From NCBI GenBank assembly GCA_023399055.1, contig JAEWQV010000010.1, forward strand, positions 1 to 64,000: DNA of 64,000 nucleotides, in the 5' to 3' direction. The notes beneath the pieces were generated by a model. The model did no database searches, was not told where the DNA came from, and was given only the letters and a program-made list of their open reading frames with translations. Shown in pieces: positions 35,632 to 44,616 of the stretch; positions within the stretch are counted from its first letter, which is position 1; every line of letters begins with the position of its first letter. Both the position numbers and the translations under genes were made by a program. Source of the DNA: Bacillota bacterium (GTDB lineage: Bacteria > Bacillota > Clostridia > Lachnospirales > Lachnospiraceae).

Positions 35632-36201
35632 CTATCCTAGGAGTTTCTCAAATCTTTCTTTTTCTTCTTGCTCTTCTGCGGATAACTTTACTTTTAGGTC
35701 AACAAGCGCTTTATTTTCTCTGTAAAACTCTTGCTCGTGCTTTTCAAGTTTCTTACCCTTGTTTTTCTTTGACCTAATGTTAACTACTGTCGTAAAAAGA
35801 CACTCACCAATTTCGTTAAAGTATCCTAGGAACGTCCACAAATGAAGATAATCTACCGATCGTGTCTCATATCCAGCCACCTTATTTATAGCGGAAAATA
35901 ATATTTTTTCGTCATGTTCCCAATCCATTACTTTTTTTGCTTGCTGATGATATGAATTATCAGTTTGTTTTCCTCCACCCTCTAAAAACCAACATGCTTT
36001 GTCATTAGCTTCTTGATAATCTTCGAACGGTATGGAATCAGGATCCTGATACAAGCATTCAATCATACACAGGACTTTTTCCTGTTCGTCTAGCTCTGGA
36101 TCATCACATGCAGTGAAAATTAAAAGAGCTGTCCGAAAGTCACTCCAGATAGCTCTATCTACTCCATTTATATTTAGTTGTTTAGGCAGGTACCCGATCA
36201 T
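35632..36201 (-). CDS. Gp15-family phage tail assembly protein
   Basis: 189 residues. MIGYLPKQLNINGVDRAIWSDFRTA has the conserved Gp15 start (L-P-x-x-x-x-x-x-G-x-x-Y/R...D-F-R). WDHDEKILFSAINKVAGYE-like and YLHLWTFLGYF motifs also match. It is encoded just before the tape measure, the place of the frameshifted chaperone (gpT-like) in other siphoviruses. It overlaps its upstream neighbour by 4 bp. Confidence 0.75.
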   Translation of the reverse strand: MIGYLPKQLNINGVDRAIWSDFRTALLIFTACDDPELDEQEKVLCMIECLYQDPDSIPFEDYQEANDKACWFLEGGGKQTDNSYHQQAKKVMDWEHDEKILFSAINKVAGYETRSVDYLHLWTFLGYFNEIGECLFTTVVNIRSKKNKGKKLEKHEQEFYRENKALVDLKVKLSAEEQEEKERFEKLLG

Positions 36202-36653
36202 TTTCTATACACCTGGCTTTTATATTTATCAGTCTTTTTCCGTGACAGCTCCATCTTCTTTCCAGTTTCTGATTCTACCATCTTGCAGATGCATTCTAAA
36301 AAACTTTCCCATAGTGCCTTACCACCGCCTACAAGGCTTAATGGACTTTGATTTCCAAATGCAGTTTCGCAAATGTTACTATTAAAAACATCATCAATAG
36401 CTTTACAAATAGCAGTTCTGAATATATCAAGCGTGTCAGCTGCTCCATTAATATTCTCAATAGCGGTACCGTCCGCATTAAGTTTAATATCTCCAGCTTC
36501 TTCGGCTGCTTGATCAATTGCATTATACGCATCCCTGATACGGTTAATCAGTGCAAAGTCGGTAGGATTAAACCGTATTACTTTATTAGGATCATTGTTT
36601 ATTGTAAAAGACATAAACCCATCATCAAAACTTAAATTCTGTGTGTTACCCAT
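36198..36653 (-). CDS. Tail assembly chaperone-like protein (DUF6673)
   Basis: About 151 residues. FTINNDPNKVIRFNPTDFAL, AFGNQSPLSLVGGGKALWE and the lysine-rich end (MELSRKKTDKYKSQVYRK) match my recollection of DUF6673 proteins, found between tail tube and Gp15 in A118-like phages, the place of tail assembly chaperones. ATG at 36653 follows AAAGGAGGA; the upstream frame to 36698 lacks a ribosome site. Confidence 0.65.
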   Translation of the reverse strand: MGNTQNLSFDDGFMSFTINNDPNKVIRFNPTDFALINRIRDAYNAIDQAAEEAGDIKLNADGTAIENINGAADTLDIFRTAICKAIDDVFNSNICETAFGNQSPLSLVGGGKALWESFLECICKMVESETGKKMELSRKKTDKYKSQVYRK

Positions 36654-36670
36654 AATATCCTCCTTTATAA

Positions 36671-36696
36671 GGGCGATAGAAGGAGGACTACCGCCC
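36671..36696 (-). terminator. Hairpin after the tail tube gene
   Basis: GGGCG and CGCCC pair around a 16-base loop, 27 bp past the tail tube stop on the minus strand. The following U-run is weak (TTATAA). It may attenuate transcription or protect the upstream mRNA. Confidence 0.4.
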
Positions 36697-36722
36697 AATC
36701 AAAATTAAACTAATAAGTTTTA

Positions 36723-37205
36723 TTAAGCATCCGGTGTAAATGTCTTTGTTGAAAGATCAAACAATCCTTTTACACGGTTACCAATGTTATGAATATTAAA
36801 AGGAATTTGCAGCCCAGTGGAGTCGCCGCCATATGATACTACCTCAATGATTGCGTCTTCTCGATATGCCACATAGGAACCTTCTGTTTCATCTTCTTCC
36901 CATAGATGTACCTCTACCGTAGTAGTTTTTAAGTCGTCCAATACAAGGCGTTCATCTGCAATCTTTTGTAGCCTAGTATACAATGGATCTCCTGATGATG
37001 CATAATAAGGTTCAACAGACGCTTGTGGTTCGTAGCTGTCAACGCTCTTGGATGTTTCCCCTAATATGTTCTGTTTACTTTCCACATTAGCGTTCATTTC
37101 AATAACAAATTCCTCTAAATCTGCCCCCAGCCTATTATAAACTGCCGGAGAAGTTACAGCTGAATCAATATAATGGGCCATATATTTTCTTGCGATTTTC
37201 GCCAT
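36723..37205 (-). CDS. Major tail (tube) protein
   Basis: 160 residues. The pattern of a short helical start, VYNRLGADLEEFVIEMNANVE, ILGETSKSVDSYEPQ and TGLQIPFNIHNIGNRVKG is that of phage tail tube proteins. It lies between minor capsid 3 and the tail chaperone gene, as expected. The following hairpin suits a highly expressed gene. Confidence 0.75.
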   Translation of the reverse strand: MAKIARKYMAHYIDSAVTSPAVYNRLGADLEEFVIEMNANVESKQNILGETSKSVDSYEPQASVEPYYASSGDPLYTRLQKIADERLVLDDLKTTTVEVHLWEEDETEGSYVAYREDAIIEVVSYGGDSTGLQIPFNIHNIGNRVKGLFDLSTKTFTPDA

Positions 37206-37645
37206 TATAGTAATACCTCACTTTCCAAATGATACTGTGCATAAATCTGTAACTGATATGTAACCGGTCCTGTTAACGTTCCCTCTTGATACCCGTATAA
37301 CATACCATTGGCACTACTTAGCTTTGTAAGAGTGCCAATCACGGATTTATTATTTATAGTTACTTCTACTTCTTGCTCTGTAGCTGCTCTTTCGAGCCAG
37401 TACGCCAAGTCAAGCAAAAATGTACTGTTCGCCAACCTTTCATAATCGCTAAAGCTTTGAAATTTGGCATATAAAATGAAATTGTGTTGTCTGTCTTGGT
37501 TTCCAGTAATAGATTCCTTTATCAATTGATCTCCTGTAGGATAAAGACCGTAATTATCAACTTTATCCTCGGTGTAATCGATATGTAGGTCTGATATATT
37601 AGGGAATTCCATAACAACACTTTTAACTAATTCGATTATGTTCAT
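37205..37645 (-). CDS. Minor capsid 3 / tail terminator-type protein
   Basis: 146 residues. FPNISDLHIDYTEDKVDNYG, LYPTGDQLIKESITGNQ and the RQHNFILYAKFQSFSDYERL segment match minor capsid protein 3 of A118-like phages, equivalent to a tail terminator. It overlaps both neighbours by 1-4 bp. Confidence 0.7.
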   Translation of the reverse strand: MNIIELVKSVVMEFPNISDLHIDYTEDKVDNYGLYPTGDQLIKESITGNQDRQHNFILYAKFQSFSDYERLANSTFLLDLAYWLERAATEQEVEVTINNKSVIGTLTKLSSANGMLYGYQEGTLTGPVTYQLQIYAQYHLESEVLL

Positions 37646-38058
37646 GTTCCACCTGCCACCTTCTGTGCACCCCTAAGGATTTGCTCTTTTTTATCAGCTT
37701 TCATTCGCTCAAACCAATATGGGCCAGCCTGCGGATGTTGACTTTTACTGTATTCTAGGTCCTTATCGGTCAATACCTTGCTTTCTCCATTGCTGTATGC
37801 ACTGCCTGTGATAGAGGACACCATGAGTTTCCCGTAATAGTGGTATCTACCGTATGGGGAGTTCTGATTTATATCACCAGTTCCTATCTTTGTGCCAAGC
37901 GTAGCTGATTTCTCTAGCGCGCCAGATTGCATTGGTGTATATGGAGCCATCAGCCTAATTACTTCCTGATCTATAAACTTTTGTGTCTTTCCGTTTACAA
38001 CAATACCACGTTCACGGCAAAGTTGTGTTATAGATTTCATTTCTAACTTATAATCCAT
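37642..38058 (-). CDS. Minor capsid protein 2 (HK97 gp10-like)
   Basis: 138 residues. VIRLMAPYTPMQSGALEKSA, SPYGRYHYYGKLMV and HPQAGPYWFERMKADKKEQI are the typical motifs of minor capsid protein 2/gp10-like head-tail connection proteins. Gene order (connector, minor capsid 1, 2, 3, tail tube) supports it. Confidence 0.75.
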   Translation of the reverse strand: MDYKLEMKSITQLCRERGIVVNGKTQKFIDQEVIRLMAPYTPMQSGALEKSATLGTKIGTGDINQNSPYGRYHYYGKLMVSSITGSAYSNGESKVLTDKDLEYSKSQHPQAGPYWFERMKADKKEQILRGAQKVAGGT

Positions 38059-38065
38059 ATATCAC

Positions 38066-38446
38066 CTACTTACACGTCAACAGATAATGTTGTAAATCAG
38101 GTCCACCGTATAACTTAGCATCACATATAGTTACTGTATGTACATCATGCGAGCTTGTTAAAGCCTTAAGGGACGTTGATATTGTTTGAGGGGATGTATT
38201 ATCAATCGTGGCTGTAATTTCGCCCTTAATAACTAAATCTTTGCCTGTTGTGATATTAAAATTAATAGGTGCACTGGTTATTGGTATAAACACTTTAACC
38301 GCATCTGAAGAAGCCATACCAGTTTTTTCTATGTTAGATTGCTTTGATTCTTGCCAAAACACATCCTTGATAACTATCCTGGTATATTTGCCATCACTTC
38401 CGACATTGTAAAGCGTCATGTCTGTATTAGTAATCACATCTCTCAC
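38066..38446 (-). CDS. Minor capsid 1-position protein (DUF6751-like)
   Basis: 126 residues, beta-rich: DMTLYNVGSDGKYTRIVIKD, VFWQESKQSNIEKTGMAS, KVFIPITS. The 'F-x-x-x-x-x-S-D-x-V-x-V-F-I-P' pattern matches small head-completion proteins (DUF6751 from memory). It starts with GTG and is preceded by GGGGG. It probably joins head and tail. Confidence 0.6.
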   Translation of the reverse strand: MRDVITNTDMTLYNVGSDGKYTRIVIKDVFWQESKQSNIEKTGMASSDAVKVFIPITSAPINFNITTGKDLVIKGEITATIDNTSPQTISTSLKALTSSHDVHTVTICDAKLYGGPDLQHYLLTCK

Positions 38447-38811
38447 CCCCGATACAGTAGTCCAGTGTCAGCTAACCATTCATAAATAATACCTTTAACA
38501 AAGCTATTTTTTAATTCTTCGGCTGCTTGACCTGCAAGGTAACTTACGGATAGTTCCCCGACTTTTTCAGATGTCACAAAAGGCTTTTGGCCATTGTTCT
38601 CTTGCTTGTATAAATGTTCAGCGAGTTCACAGCAACACATCTGCACAGCATCTTCATAAGGCTTTGTTTCGTCAATATTACTGCCAGTATACTGTTTTAT
38701 CTTTTGAGTAGCTTTTAATGCATAAACAGGGAATAAGGCGGTACTAATGACCGCCTGTCTACCCATCAAATAACTATCAGTATAGTATGTAACTGTCGTA
38801 TAGCTAATCAT
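38443..38811 (-). CDS. Head-tail connector protein
   Basis: About 122 residues, helical: VTYYTDSYLMGR, ALKATQKIKQYTGSNIDETK, AVQMCCCELAEHLYKQE, resembling gp6-like connector proteins. ATG at 38811 is eight bases after AAAGGTGG; the GTG at 38823 lies within that site. It overlaps the next gene by 4 bp. Confidence 0.6.
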   Translation of the reverse strand: MISYTTVTYYTDSYLMGRQAVISTALFPVYALKATQKIKQYTGSNIDETKPYEDAVQMCCCELAEHLYKQENNGQKPFVTSEKVGELSVSYLAGQAAEELKNSFVKGIIYEWLADTGLLYRG

Positions 38812-38827
38812 TGATACCGCCACCTTT

Positions 38828-38974
38828 CTACTGATCTAGATTTTCTTGGTCACCCGTACCTTCTTTTTCATCGTTCAGCGGTGCTTCTGGCTCTTTTGCT
38901 GGTGATTCTGGTTTCGTTGGCTTTACTGGTTTTGGTTGTTTGACCTTCTCTTCAACTAATCCAACTGTTCTCAT
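38828..38974 (-). CDS. Small proline/lysine-rich protein after the capsid gene
   Basis: 48 residues, too short for most gene finders. AAGGAGG lies six bases before ATG, 12 bp past the capsid stop. The sequence is a VKQPKPVKPTKPESPAKEPE run and an acidic end, disordered throughout. The A118-like head operons often have a short gene here. A decoration or assembly role is speculation. Confidence 0.65.
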   Translation of the reverse strand: MRTVGLVEEKVKQPKPVKPTKPESPAKEPEAPLNDEKEGTGDQENLDQ

Positions 38975-38985
38975 AATGATCCTCC

Positions 38986-39858
38986 TTATGCTTTGTGGCT
39001 TAAGTAGATACCAGCCACCTTGTTTTTATAAACATCAACTAAGCCATACTTACGATACTTAGAGATATAAGCATCAGAATCAGGGTTGTTATCTGGAGCA
39101 ATAACAGAAGAAGCTGTGTGCTTATCAAACTTGATAATAGCTGGCTTATGAATAATCATAAAGTTGATATCTTTACCTGCTGTAGCTTTCTGGTAGTGCC
39201 CTGCTTCTTCTCCAGACGTCTTTCCATCTAATAAATCAATAGCTGTATAGAAGCGGGATTGTGGTACCGCTTTTTTCCCAGCGAATGCGCTCAATACTTC
39301 TCTTGACTTAGTTGTATCAAGTGCAAGTATGCTATTAAGCAATGTAGGTGTTGCATAAAGATATCTGTTTTCCTCTGGTACTTCATCCTCATCCATCTTA
39401 GTCTTTGCAGCCAAAAGAGCTGTTAGGAATGCAGCTCCATCGGAATAAGTAGTTGCTGTCGCTTTTGATATGCCTGTAATACCAGCCAAAGTAGCAAATG
39501 TAAAAGCATCTGCTTCTGGAGCTACTTTTTCCCTCTGTAATGTTGCTCCAGCCATACCAAAAGCAATATTAAATGTTTCCTGATCGTCCATTGTATCAAC
39601 AGAAATCTTGGAACCACGGTCATAGTTAAATGTTGCAGTTTTCCACACAACGCTTACGGTTCCGTTAGTATATCCACTGTTTCTGTCGTAGTCACCAAGA
39701 CCTGTAACAGCAATCTGTGGATATAAAATCTCATTTGCGTTTGCTCCGGCTCTCATCATGGTGGAATCGCTTACTAAGTCTGCGGTTACGGATGCATTTT
39801 TGTAGACCTCATCCAATAGGTCTGTGTAATTTTTTGCTAAAGCAATACTGTTAGCCAT
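38986..39858 (-). CDS. Major capsid protein
   Basis: 290 residues. The start (SIALAKNYTDLLDEVYKNAS), ANEILYPQIAVTGLGDYDRN, a TATFNYDRGSKISVDTMDDQ beta region and PAIIKFDKHTASSVI at the end are typical of HK97-fold major capsids of A118-like phages. It is encoded directly after the scaffold gene. Confidence 0.85.
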   Translation of the reverse strand: MANSIALAKNYTDLLDEVYKNASVTADLVSDSTMMRAGANANEILYPQIAVTGLGDYDRNSGYTNGTVSVVWKTATFNYDRGSKISVDTMDDQETFNIAFGMAGATLQREKVAPEADAFTFATLAGITGISKATATTYSDGAAFLTALLAAKTKMDEDEVPEENRYLYATPTLLNSILALDTTKSREVLSAFAGKKAVPQSRFYTAIDLLDGKTSGEEAGHYQKATAGKDINFMIIHKPAIIKFDKHTASSVIAPDNNPDSDAYISKYRKYGLVDVYKNKVAGIYLSHKA

Positions 39859-39877
39859 ATATTATCCTCATCTTTCT

Positions 39878-40429
39878 TTATTCTGTAGGTTTAAGCCCCA
39901 TTGCTGCCCTTAGTGCTGCAGTGTTTGGATCAGTTCCACTGGTTGGGGTTACCGTAGGCTTAATCGGGTTTTTAAATGGTTCATTACTTCCAAATAAATA
40001 ATCATTATCCTTTTGGCATGCTTCTAAAGCAGTTTTGATATCTGCTTTTTGGTTTTTGCTTGCTTTGAGTGCTTCAATATCAAGCATAGCCATAATTGCC
40101 TTATCAGACTTACCACCTGCTGAAGTTATTGCAGCTTTTATAGCATCTGAAAAATCGCGTTCAGCTATTTTTGTCTGATAATCGGATTCTTTTGTTGCTA
40201 AATCATTGGTAAGGTTAGTAATTTTCGTATTAAGTTCCTTTACATCTACCCCATCAAATTCCTTAAGAGCTGTTTGAGCTGTCTCAAGCTGTCCTTTAAA
40301 GTTATCCCTTTCAAGTTCTAACTTTTCAACTTTCTTTTGCTCAACTCCAATATCCTTACCATTAAGTTTCTGTACCTCTGCTATTTGTTCCTCTGTAAGG
40401 CCTAATGCAACTAAATCTTCTTTTTTCAT
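39878..40429 (-). CDS. Scaffold protein (phage minor structural GP20)
   Basis: About 183 residues. MKKEDLVALGLTEEQIAEVQ is the GP20 family start. A coiled coil follows (residues 25-90) and a C-terminal capsid-binding tail (ALRAAMGLKP). It guides capsid assembly and is lost from the mature head. ATG at 40429 follows AAAGGAG; the longer frame to 40480 has no good site. Confidence 0.85.
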   Translation of the reverse strand: MKKEDLVALGLTEEQIAEVQKLNGKDIGVEQKKVEKLELERDNFKGQLETAQTALKEFDGVDVKELNTKITNLTNDLATKESDYQTKIAERDFSDAIKAAITSAGGKSDKAIMAMLDIEALKASKNQKADIKTALEACQKDNDYLFGSNEPFKNPIKPTVTPTSGTDPNTAALRAAMGLKPTE

Positions 40430-40519
40430 GTTAATTCTCCTTTTCACTATTAAGTTATTTATAGGTGTGTAACTATCCACCAGTGACCGACTGTTTAAGG
40501 TCTGATACGCTGACCAATT

Positions 40520-40554
40520 TTAATATTTAAAAATAAGACGTTTAACCCAACGTC
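40520..40554 (-). terminator. Terminator between minor capsid and scaffold genes
   Basis: On the minus strand GACGTT-(6)-AACGTC is followed by TTATTTTTAAATATT. It lies 20 bp after the minor capsid stop, perhaps giving a step in expression. Confidence 0.55.
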
Positions 40555-40574
40555 CTCTAGGGAGATATTTAGGA

Positions 40575-41735
40575 TCACGCTACCCTTCCTAGCCCATCCA
40601 TATAGATGCGCTCTCTCTGTTGTGGCAATCCCAATGCATCCGAAAACGCTTTGTATCTTGCCATGGTTCCCCTGTATTTCGCTTGTACAATTACTAAGTC
40701 ATCCTCTTTGACATTTCCACCCTTTAATAGCTTTATATCCTGTCTCTGCTTACGCATCAGTGTTTCAAGCTGTCGCTGCTTTTGTGTTGCTTCATAAGTG
40801 TTGTACTTTATACCTTTGTATTCCATTAATTTATTTTCTTTTGCGTTCATTTCTTCGAGCTGCTTATCTGTGTAAGTTCTTTCGGATACTCCATCTATAA
40901 ATGGATAATAGGAGTGATAGCAATTAGCTCCGCATAATCCAGATACACTCCCCAAGCCACATATATCTATCAACTGCTGTTTTGTATATACTCGCCCTTG
41001 CCATTCCTGGTGCGAAGGTCTGGCGGACCCATGCCAAGATACCTCAAACTTATCTGTATCAAGTATATCAGCGTTATTGCTATTGATAGTGTTGGCTACC
41101 TGAGTAATCCCTGTCATTAATGCTCTACGGCTTGCTACCTCTATACGATTTGTCCAACCACTTGCATAATCAACAGTCCTTAGTCCGCTTTTAGTCATTT
41201 CATTAACAACTTTTTTCAGAGACGCGTTATAATCAAAGGTTCCAGTAGTTACTTCTAGTATTGCTGTGTCTAATACTTGCTGATAATACTGTGCCATAGG
41301 CGTAAATACTGTCTTACCATTCATTTCAATTGTAAACCCTAATGACTGACAGATATTAACCATTTCTGATTTTGTTTGCCGTATTGTAGCTTGTATAAGC
41401 TGTTGAAGTTCAGCATTATCTTTAAATTCAACAAATGTCTTTCCAGTGGCTTCATACAAGCTTTTATCTCTTGTGTAGCCTGTTTCTACAGCATTTTCAT
41501 ACAACGCATTTATTTCTTCATCAGACAGCTTTAAAGAGCGTTGTATCTGCTCTTTTATGTAAGCATTGCTTTGCCCCAATTGAGTTAACTTGTAGATTTG
41601 CCAATCAGCTGACCTTGTGATCTCGCTGTTAATATTAATTCGCCTGACTACATCTTGCATGATATTAATTTCAAGTTCTGCCATTCGTCTCTGTAGTGGT
41701 ACCGGAATTCTCTCTAATTCGGATGGTGTAAACAT
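40575..41735 (-). CDS. Phage minor capsid / head morphogenesis protein
   Basis: 386 residues. RRALMTGITQVANTINSNNA, EVSWHGSARPSHQEWQGRVY and GANCYHSYYPFIDGV are hallmarks of the Phage_min_cap2 family, related to SPP1 gp7-type head proteins. It is encoded between the portal and scaffold genes. Confidence 0.85.
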   Translation of the reverse strand: MFTPSELERIPVPLQRRMAELEINIMQDVVRRININSEITRSADWQIYKLTQLGQSNAYIKEQIQRSLKLSDEEINALYENAVETGYTRDKSLYEATGKTFVEFKDNAELQQLIQATIRQTKSEMVNICQSLGFTIEMNGKTVFTPMAQYYQQVLDTAILEVTTGTFDYNASLKKVVNEMTKSGLRTVDYASGWTNRIEVASRRALMTGITQVANTINSNNADILDTDKFEVSWHGSARPSHQEWQGRVYTKQQLIDICGLGSVSGLCGANCYHSYYPFIDGVSERTYTDKQLEEMNAKENKLMEYKGIKYNTYEATQKQRQLETLMRKQRQDIKLLKGGNVKEDDLVIVQAKYRGTMARYKAFSDALGLPQQRERIYMDGLGRVA

Positions 41736-41747
41736 TTAATCACCGCC

Positions 41748-43367
41748 TTATATTTCGCCTTTCAACAACTTCCTTGCTTCTTCTTTTTCTATCCCTATAG
41801 CTGCGCTTATTAGATTAACTGCTTGTCCCTCTGTGATTTCTCCAGCTGCGAACTGTCCCATAATCGCTAAAAGGCTTTGTGTCTGCGCTCCGTTAAGTGC
41901 TTTCCCTTGTACTTCTGTAGTTGGTCCTTTCGCTTGTTCGCTTATGTTGCTTGTTTTGCCATTGTTAGGCTGTAACTGCATCTCATCTGGCAAAACATCG
42001 GCTTGCTCTGGTAGGTTCTTTCTGGCATCTTCTATTGATTCATCCATCCACTTGGCTCTAAATTCATCAAGTCCCATCACTCCCATAGATACCATCGCCA
42101 TGTCGTTTTTCATTTCTGTTTCTTCATCTACTAATACGCTATCTTTAAAATCGCATACAAATTGATATCCCGTTGTTGCCATTGAATTGTAAAATGCCAA
42201 TGCGTCCACTAAGTCACTTAAGCAATCCTTTAAATTATCCTGTATAGCAGTTACTGTGTTGTATTTGCGTTTTTTAGCGGTTTTTACCTCCGTAGCGGTC
42301 TTTTCCACCATTGCCGGATTAGATATATCTCCATATGCTAACCCAACAGCAAATTCTATGTTTCGCTTGTATTCCTCAAACCCATTAAGTAAAGATGTTT
42401 CTCTGAATTCCGGTGAGTATGTATCGAACAACTCCTCGTTATTAGGTAGTGATATGTCTAATGCCCTGTAAAGCCTCTTATTCAGTTTAGCAACTGTTTT
42501 TTGACCTGTTTTGCTATCTACCTTAAGTGCTCCCGGATCAACATGTACTGCTCTTTCACCGCTTTCGAACTCCCAGTCGATACGTCCAAATTGTATATCT
42601 GCCTTTTTTATTAGGTGTGTGGCGTTATCATAGATAGATACGCCGTTAAAAGACCCATCAATAACATTTTTTATTGGATTACGGTAATATCCAAAATCTG
42701 GTTTCTTCATTAGTGGAAATTGTACTGATGGTTCCATATCCGACCATTCGGATACACTATCCAAAGGTACCTCATACCCTAAGTCTGTTTTATTACGGCT
42801 GTGGTATGCTTTATTGGTAATCGTAAGTCCAGTTTTCTTGTCAAGGCTGTGATATTCAAATCTATAGTAGTAATCATCATCCTTAACACGCTTGGTTTCT
42901 ACAAATACAACCTTAATCAACCGTCCCCTGGAATCGAATTCAATAGGTATAAAACTATCAGCGAGCACATACTCCACTTTATCTTCGCCTAGTGGCTTAA
43001 TAACAAAAGAACCTAACGCTATACCACTTTGTAGGTTCTCGTTTAGGTCCCTTATTGCTGTTTGAAATATTTTGTCAAGTCTTTCAACCGTGACCTTCGC
43101 GGTCATTTCATTTAAGCTCACATTGGCAAATTCTCTTACTATTCCCTGTTCAAGGCTTAATGAATATACAGCGTCATTGTCTACCCATGGAGCATTGCCC
43201 TTAAACATATTGCTCCACTCTTCTATTTTGCTAATCATAATATCTGTGATTGCTACATTTTGACCTATGGCCTGTTTAACGTTCTTTACAGGAAACATTT
43301 TTCTGATCACATCCTTTACGAATTTGATTACATTTTCAAACAATCTATCACCTGCCTTATGCTGCAT
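41748..43367 (-). CDS. Portal protein (SPP1 gp6-like)
   Basis: 539 residues. Portal motifs include LADSFIPIEFDSRGRLIKVV, GYYRNPIKNVIDGSFNGVSI and the VEKTATEVKTAKKRKYNTV helix. The acidic, glutamine-rich C-terminus is usual. It forms the dodecameric DNA gate. The frame overlaps the terminase stop by 11 bp; a TTG at 43343 (FENVIKFVKD...) has the better ribosome-site spacing and may be the true start. Confidence 0.85.
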   Translation of the reverse strand: MQHKAGDRLFENVIKFVKDVIRKMFPVKNVKQAIGQNVAITDIMISKIEEWSNMFKGNAPWVDNDAVYSLSLEQGIVREFANVSLNEMTAKVTVERLDKIFQTAIRDLNENLQSGIALGSFVIKPLGEDKVEYVLADSFIPIEFDSRGRLIKVVFVETKRVKDDDYYYRFEYHSLDKKTGLTITNKAYHSRNKTDLGYEVPLDSVSEWSDMEPSVQFPLMKKPDFGYYRNPIKNVIDGSFNGVSIYDNATHLIKKADIQFGRIDWEFESGERAVHVDPGALKVDSKTGQKTVAKLNKRLYRALDISLPNNEELFDTYSPEFRETSLLNGFEEYKRNIEFAVGLAYGDISNPAMVEKTATEVKTAKKRKYNTVTAIQDNLKDCLSDLVDALAFYNSMATTGYQFVCDFKDSVLVDEETEMKNDMAMVSMGVMGLDEFRAKWMDESIEDARKNLPEQADVLPDEMQLQPNNGKTSNISEQAKGPTTEVQGKALNGAQTQSLLAIMGQFAAGEITEGQAVNLISAAIGIEKEEARKLLKGEI

Positions 43368-44616
43368 TTATTAACCGTTTCATATCTCGTTCAAATGTAT
43401 ACTCAAAACTGTCTAAACTATCAATATCGGTGCTACCATCGTCCAGTCTCTCGTCCTCTTGCTTCTTATCGTTCCACACTGCATCTGAAAGAGCATTTAT
43501 AATAGTATTGCAGTTATCTGTATAGTACAGTCGTCCAACACCTAAAAGCCTTAGAGTACAATTTATACGATCGTTAATAGCTGCTTTAATAGCTGGCCTT
43601 ACAATAACATTATTATATTTGTTTTCTATTGCTTTCTTAATGCCACGTCCTAGGACTTGTTCGGCATTATCCCAATACACATAATCAATTTGGTTAAACT
43701 CATCAAATACCTTATCCATGAAGTCGATTAATAACCGGTCCAAGTCATTGCTATCATACTCACCGAAATGTCTTTCTGACCGCAACACTATAAGTTCCTG
43801 ATAATTTCTTGTTTTGGCAGTAGCAACGAATGAATGTCCTGACTTATTACCACCAAAGTCAACACCTATTGTTATTTCGCTTATAGAAGATTTAAGTATC
43901 TGTTTAACTCCTATATCACTTGTAATCCTATCTACAATCTTGCAGTAATAATTCTTTGGGTTATCAGCAAACTTTCTATATATGGCACCTTCAGCACGTT
44001 TCCACAAGCCTTTAATATACCTATCATATAATATAGTACCAAAATATTCCTTGCATAGTTCTTCGACAAACTTAGGGTCAAGGAACGGATTGTCAAATAT
44101 AGTGTAGTGCTGCATGTATATATCTGCATCACTATCTAGAAACACTTTAAACCAATGCGTAGGGTGTTGTGGATTGCAAGCACCATCAAAACAGCTATAT
44201 GGCTTATCAAGACGAGATTTAAGCATTTCAAAAACTTCTGGATTCCAGTCTGCAACCTCATCACCATAACAATACTTAATAGATGAACCCCTTAACTTTG
44301 ATACCTGGCTTATTTTTTCAGCACCTAAGCAATAAACCTTTTCCCCAAATAAATAGCAGATATTTTGGGAATTGATATCACCTACTAGCTTATCACCCCA
44401 TATCTGCCTTAATGGTTCTATGATATTTCTTCTTATGGTCTCTTTACTAACGCCGATAATTACCGCTAACCCAGGCTTATTTATCCTTGCTCTAATACGC
44501 TTAGGAATAACAAAGTAATCCATATATGTCTTGCCGGACCTTGTTGCACCTACCTTGACATTCCATCTATGGTTAGCGTTCTCGAAGAACTCTTGTTGCT
44601 TAACTGAAAAAGGCAT
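43357..44616 (-). CDS. terL: Terminase large subunit (PBSX type)
   Basis: 419 residues. Walker A-like VGATRSGKTYMDYF near residue 22-35, Walker B YCYGDEVADW, and the nuclease acidic sites EITIGVDFGGN, YWDNAE and the later DAVWNDKKQEDE region. It pumps and cuts DNA during packaging. It follows the small subunit directly. Confidence 0.9.
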   Translation of the reverse strand: MPFSVKQQEFFENANHRWNVKVGATRSGKTYMDYFVIPKRIRARINKPGLAVIIGVSKETIRRNIIEPLRQIWGDKLVGDINSQNICYLFGEKVYCLGAEKISQVSKLRGSSIKYCYGDEVADWNPEVFEMLKSRLDKPYSCFDGACNPQHPTHWFKVFLDSDADIYMQHYTIFDNPFLDPKFVEELCKEYFGTILYDRYIKGLWKRAEGAIYRKFADNPKNYYCKIVDRITSDIGVKQILKSSISEITIGVDFGGNKSGHSFVATAKTRNYQELIVLRSERHFGEYDSNDLDRLLIDFMDKVFDEFNQIDYVYWDNAEQVLGRGIKKAIENKYNNVIVRPAIKAAINDRINCTLRLLGVGRLYYTDNCNTIINALSDAVWNDKKQEDERLDDGSTDIDSLDSFEYTFERDMKRLINAA

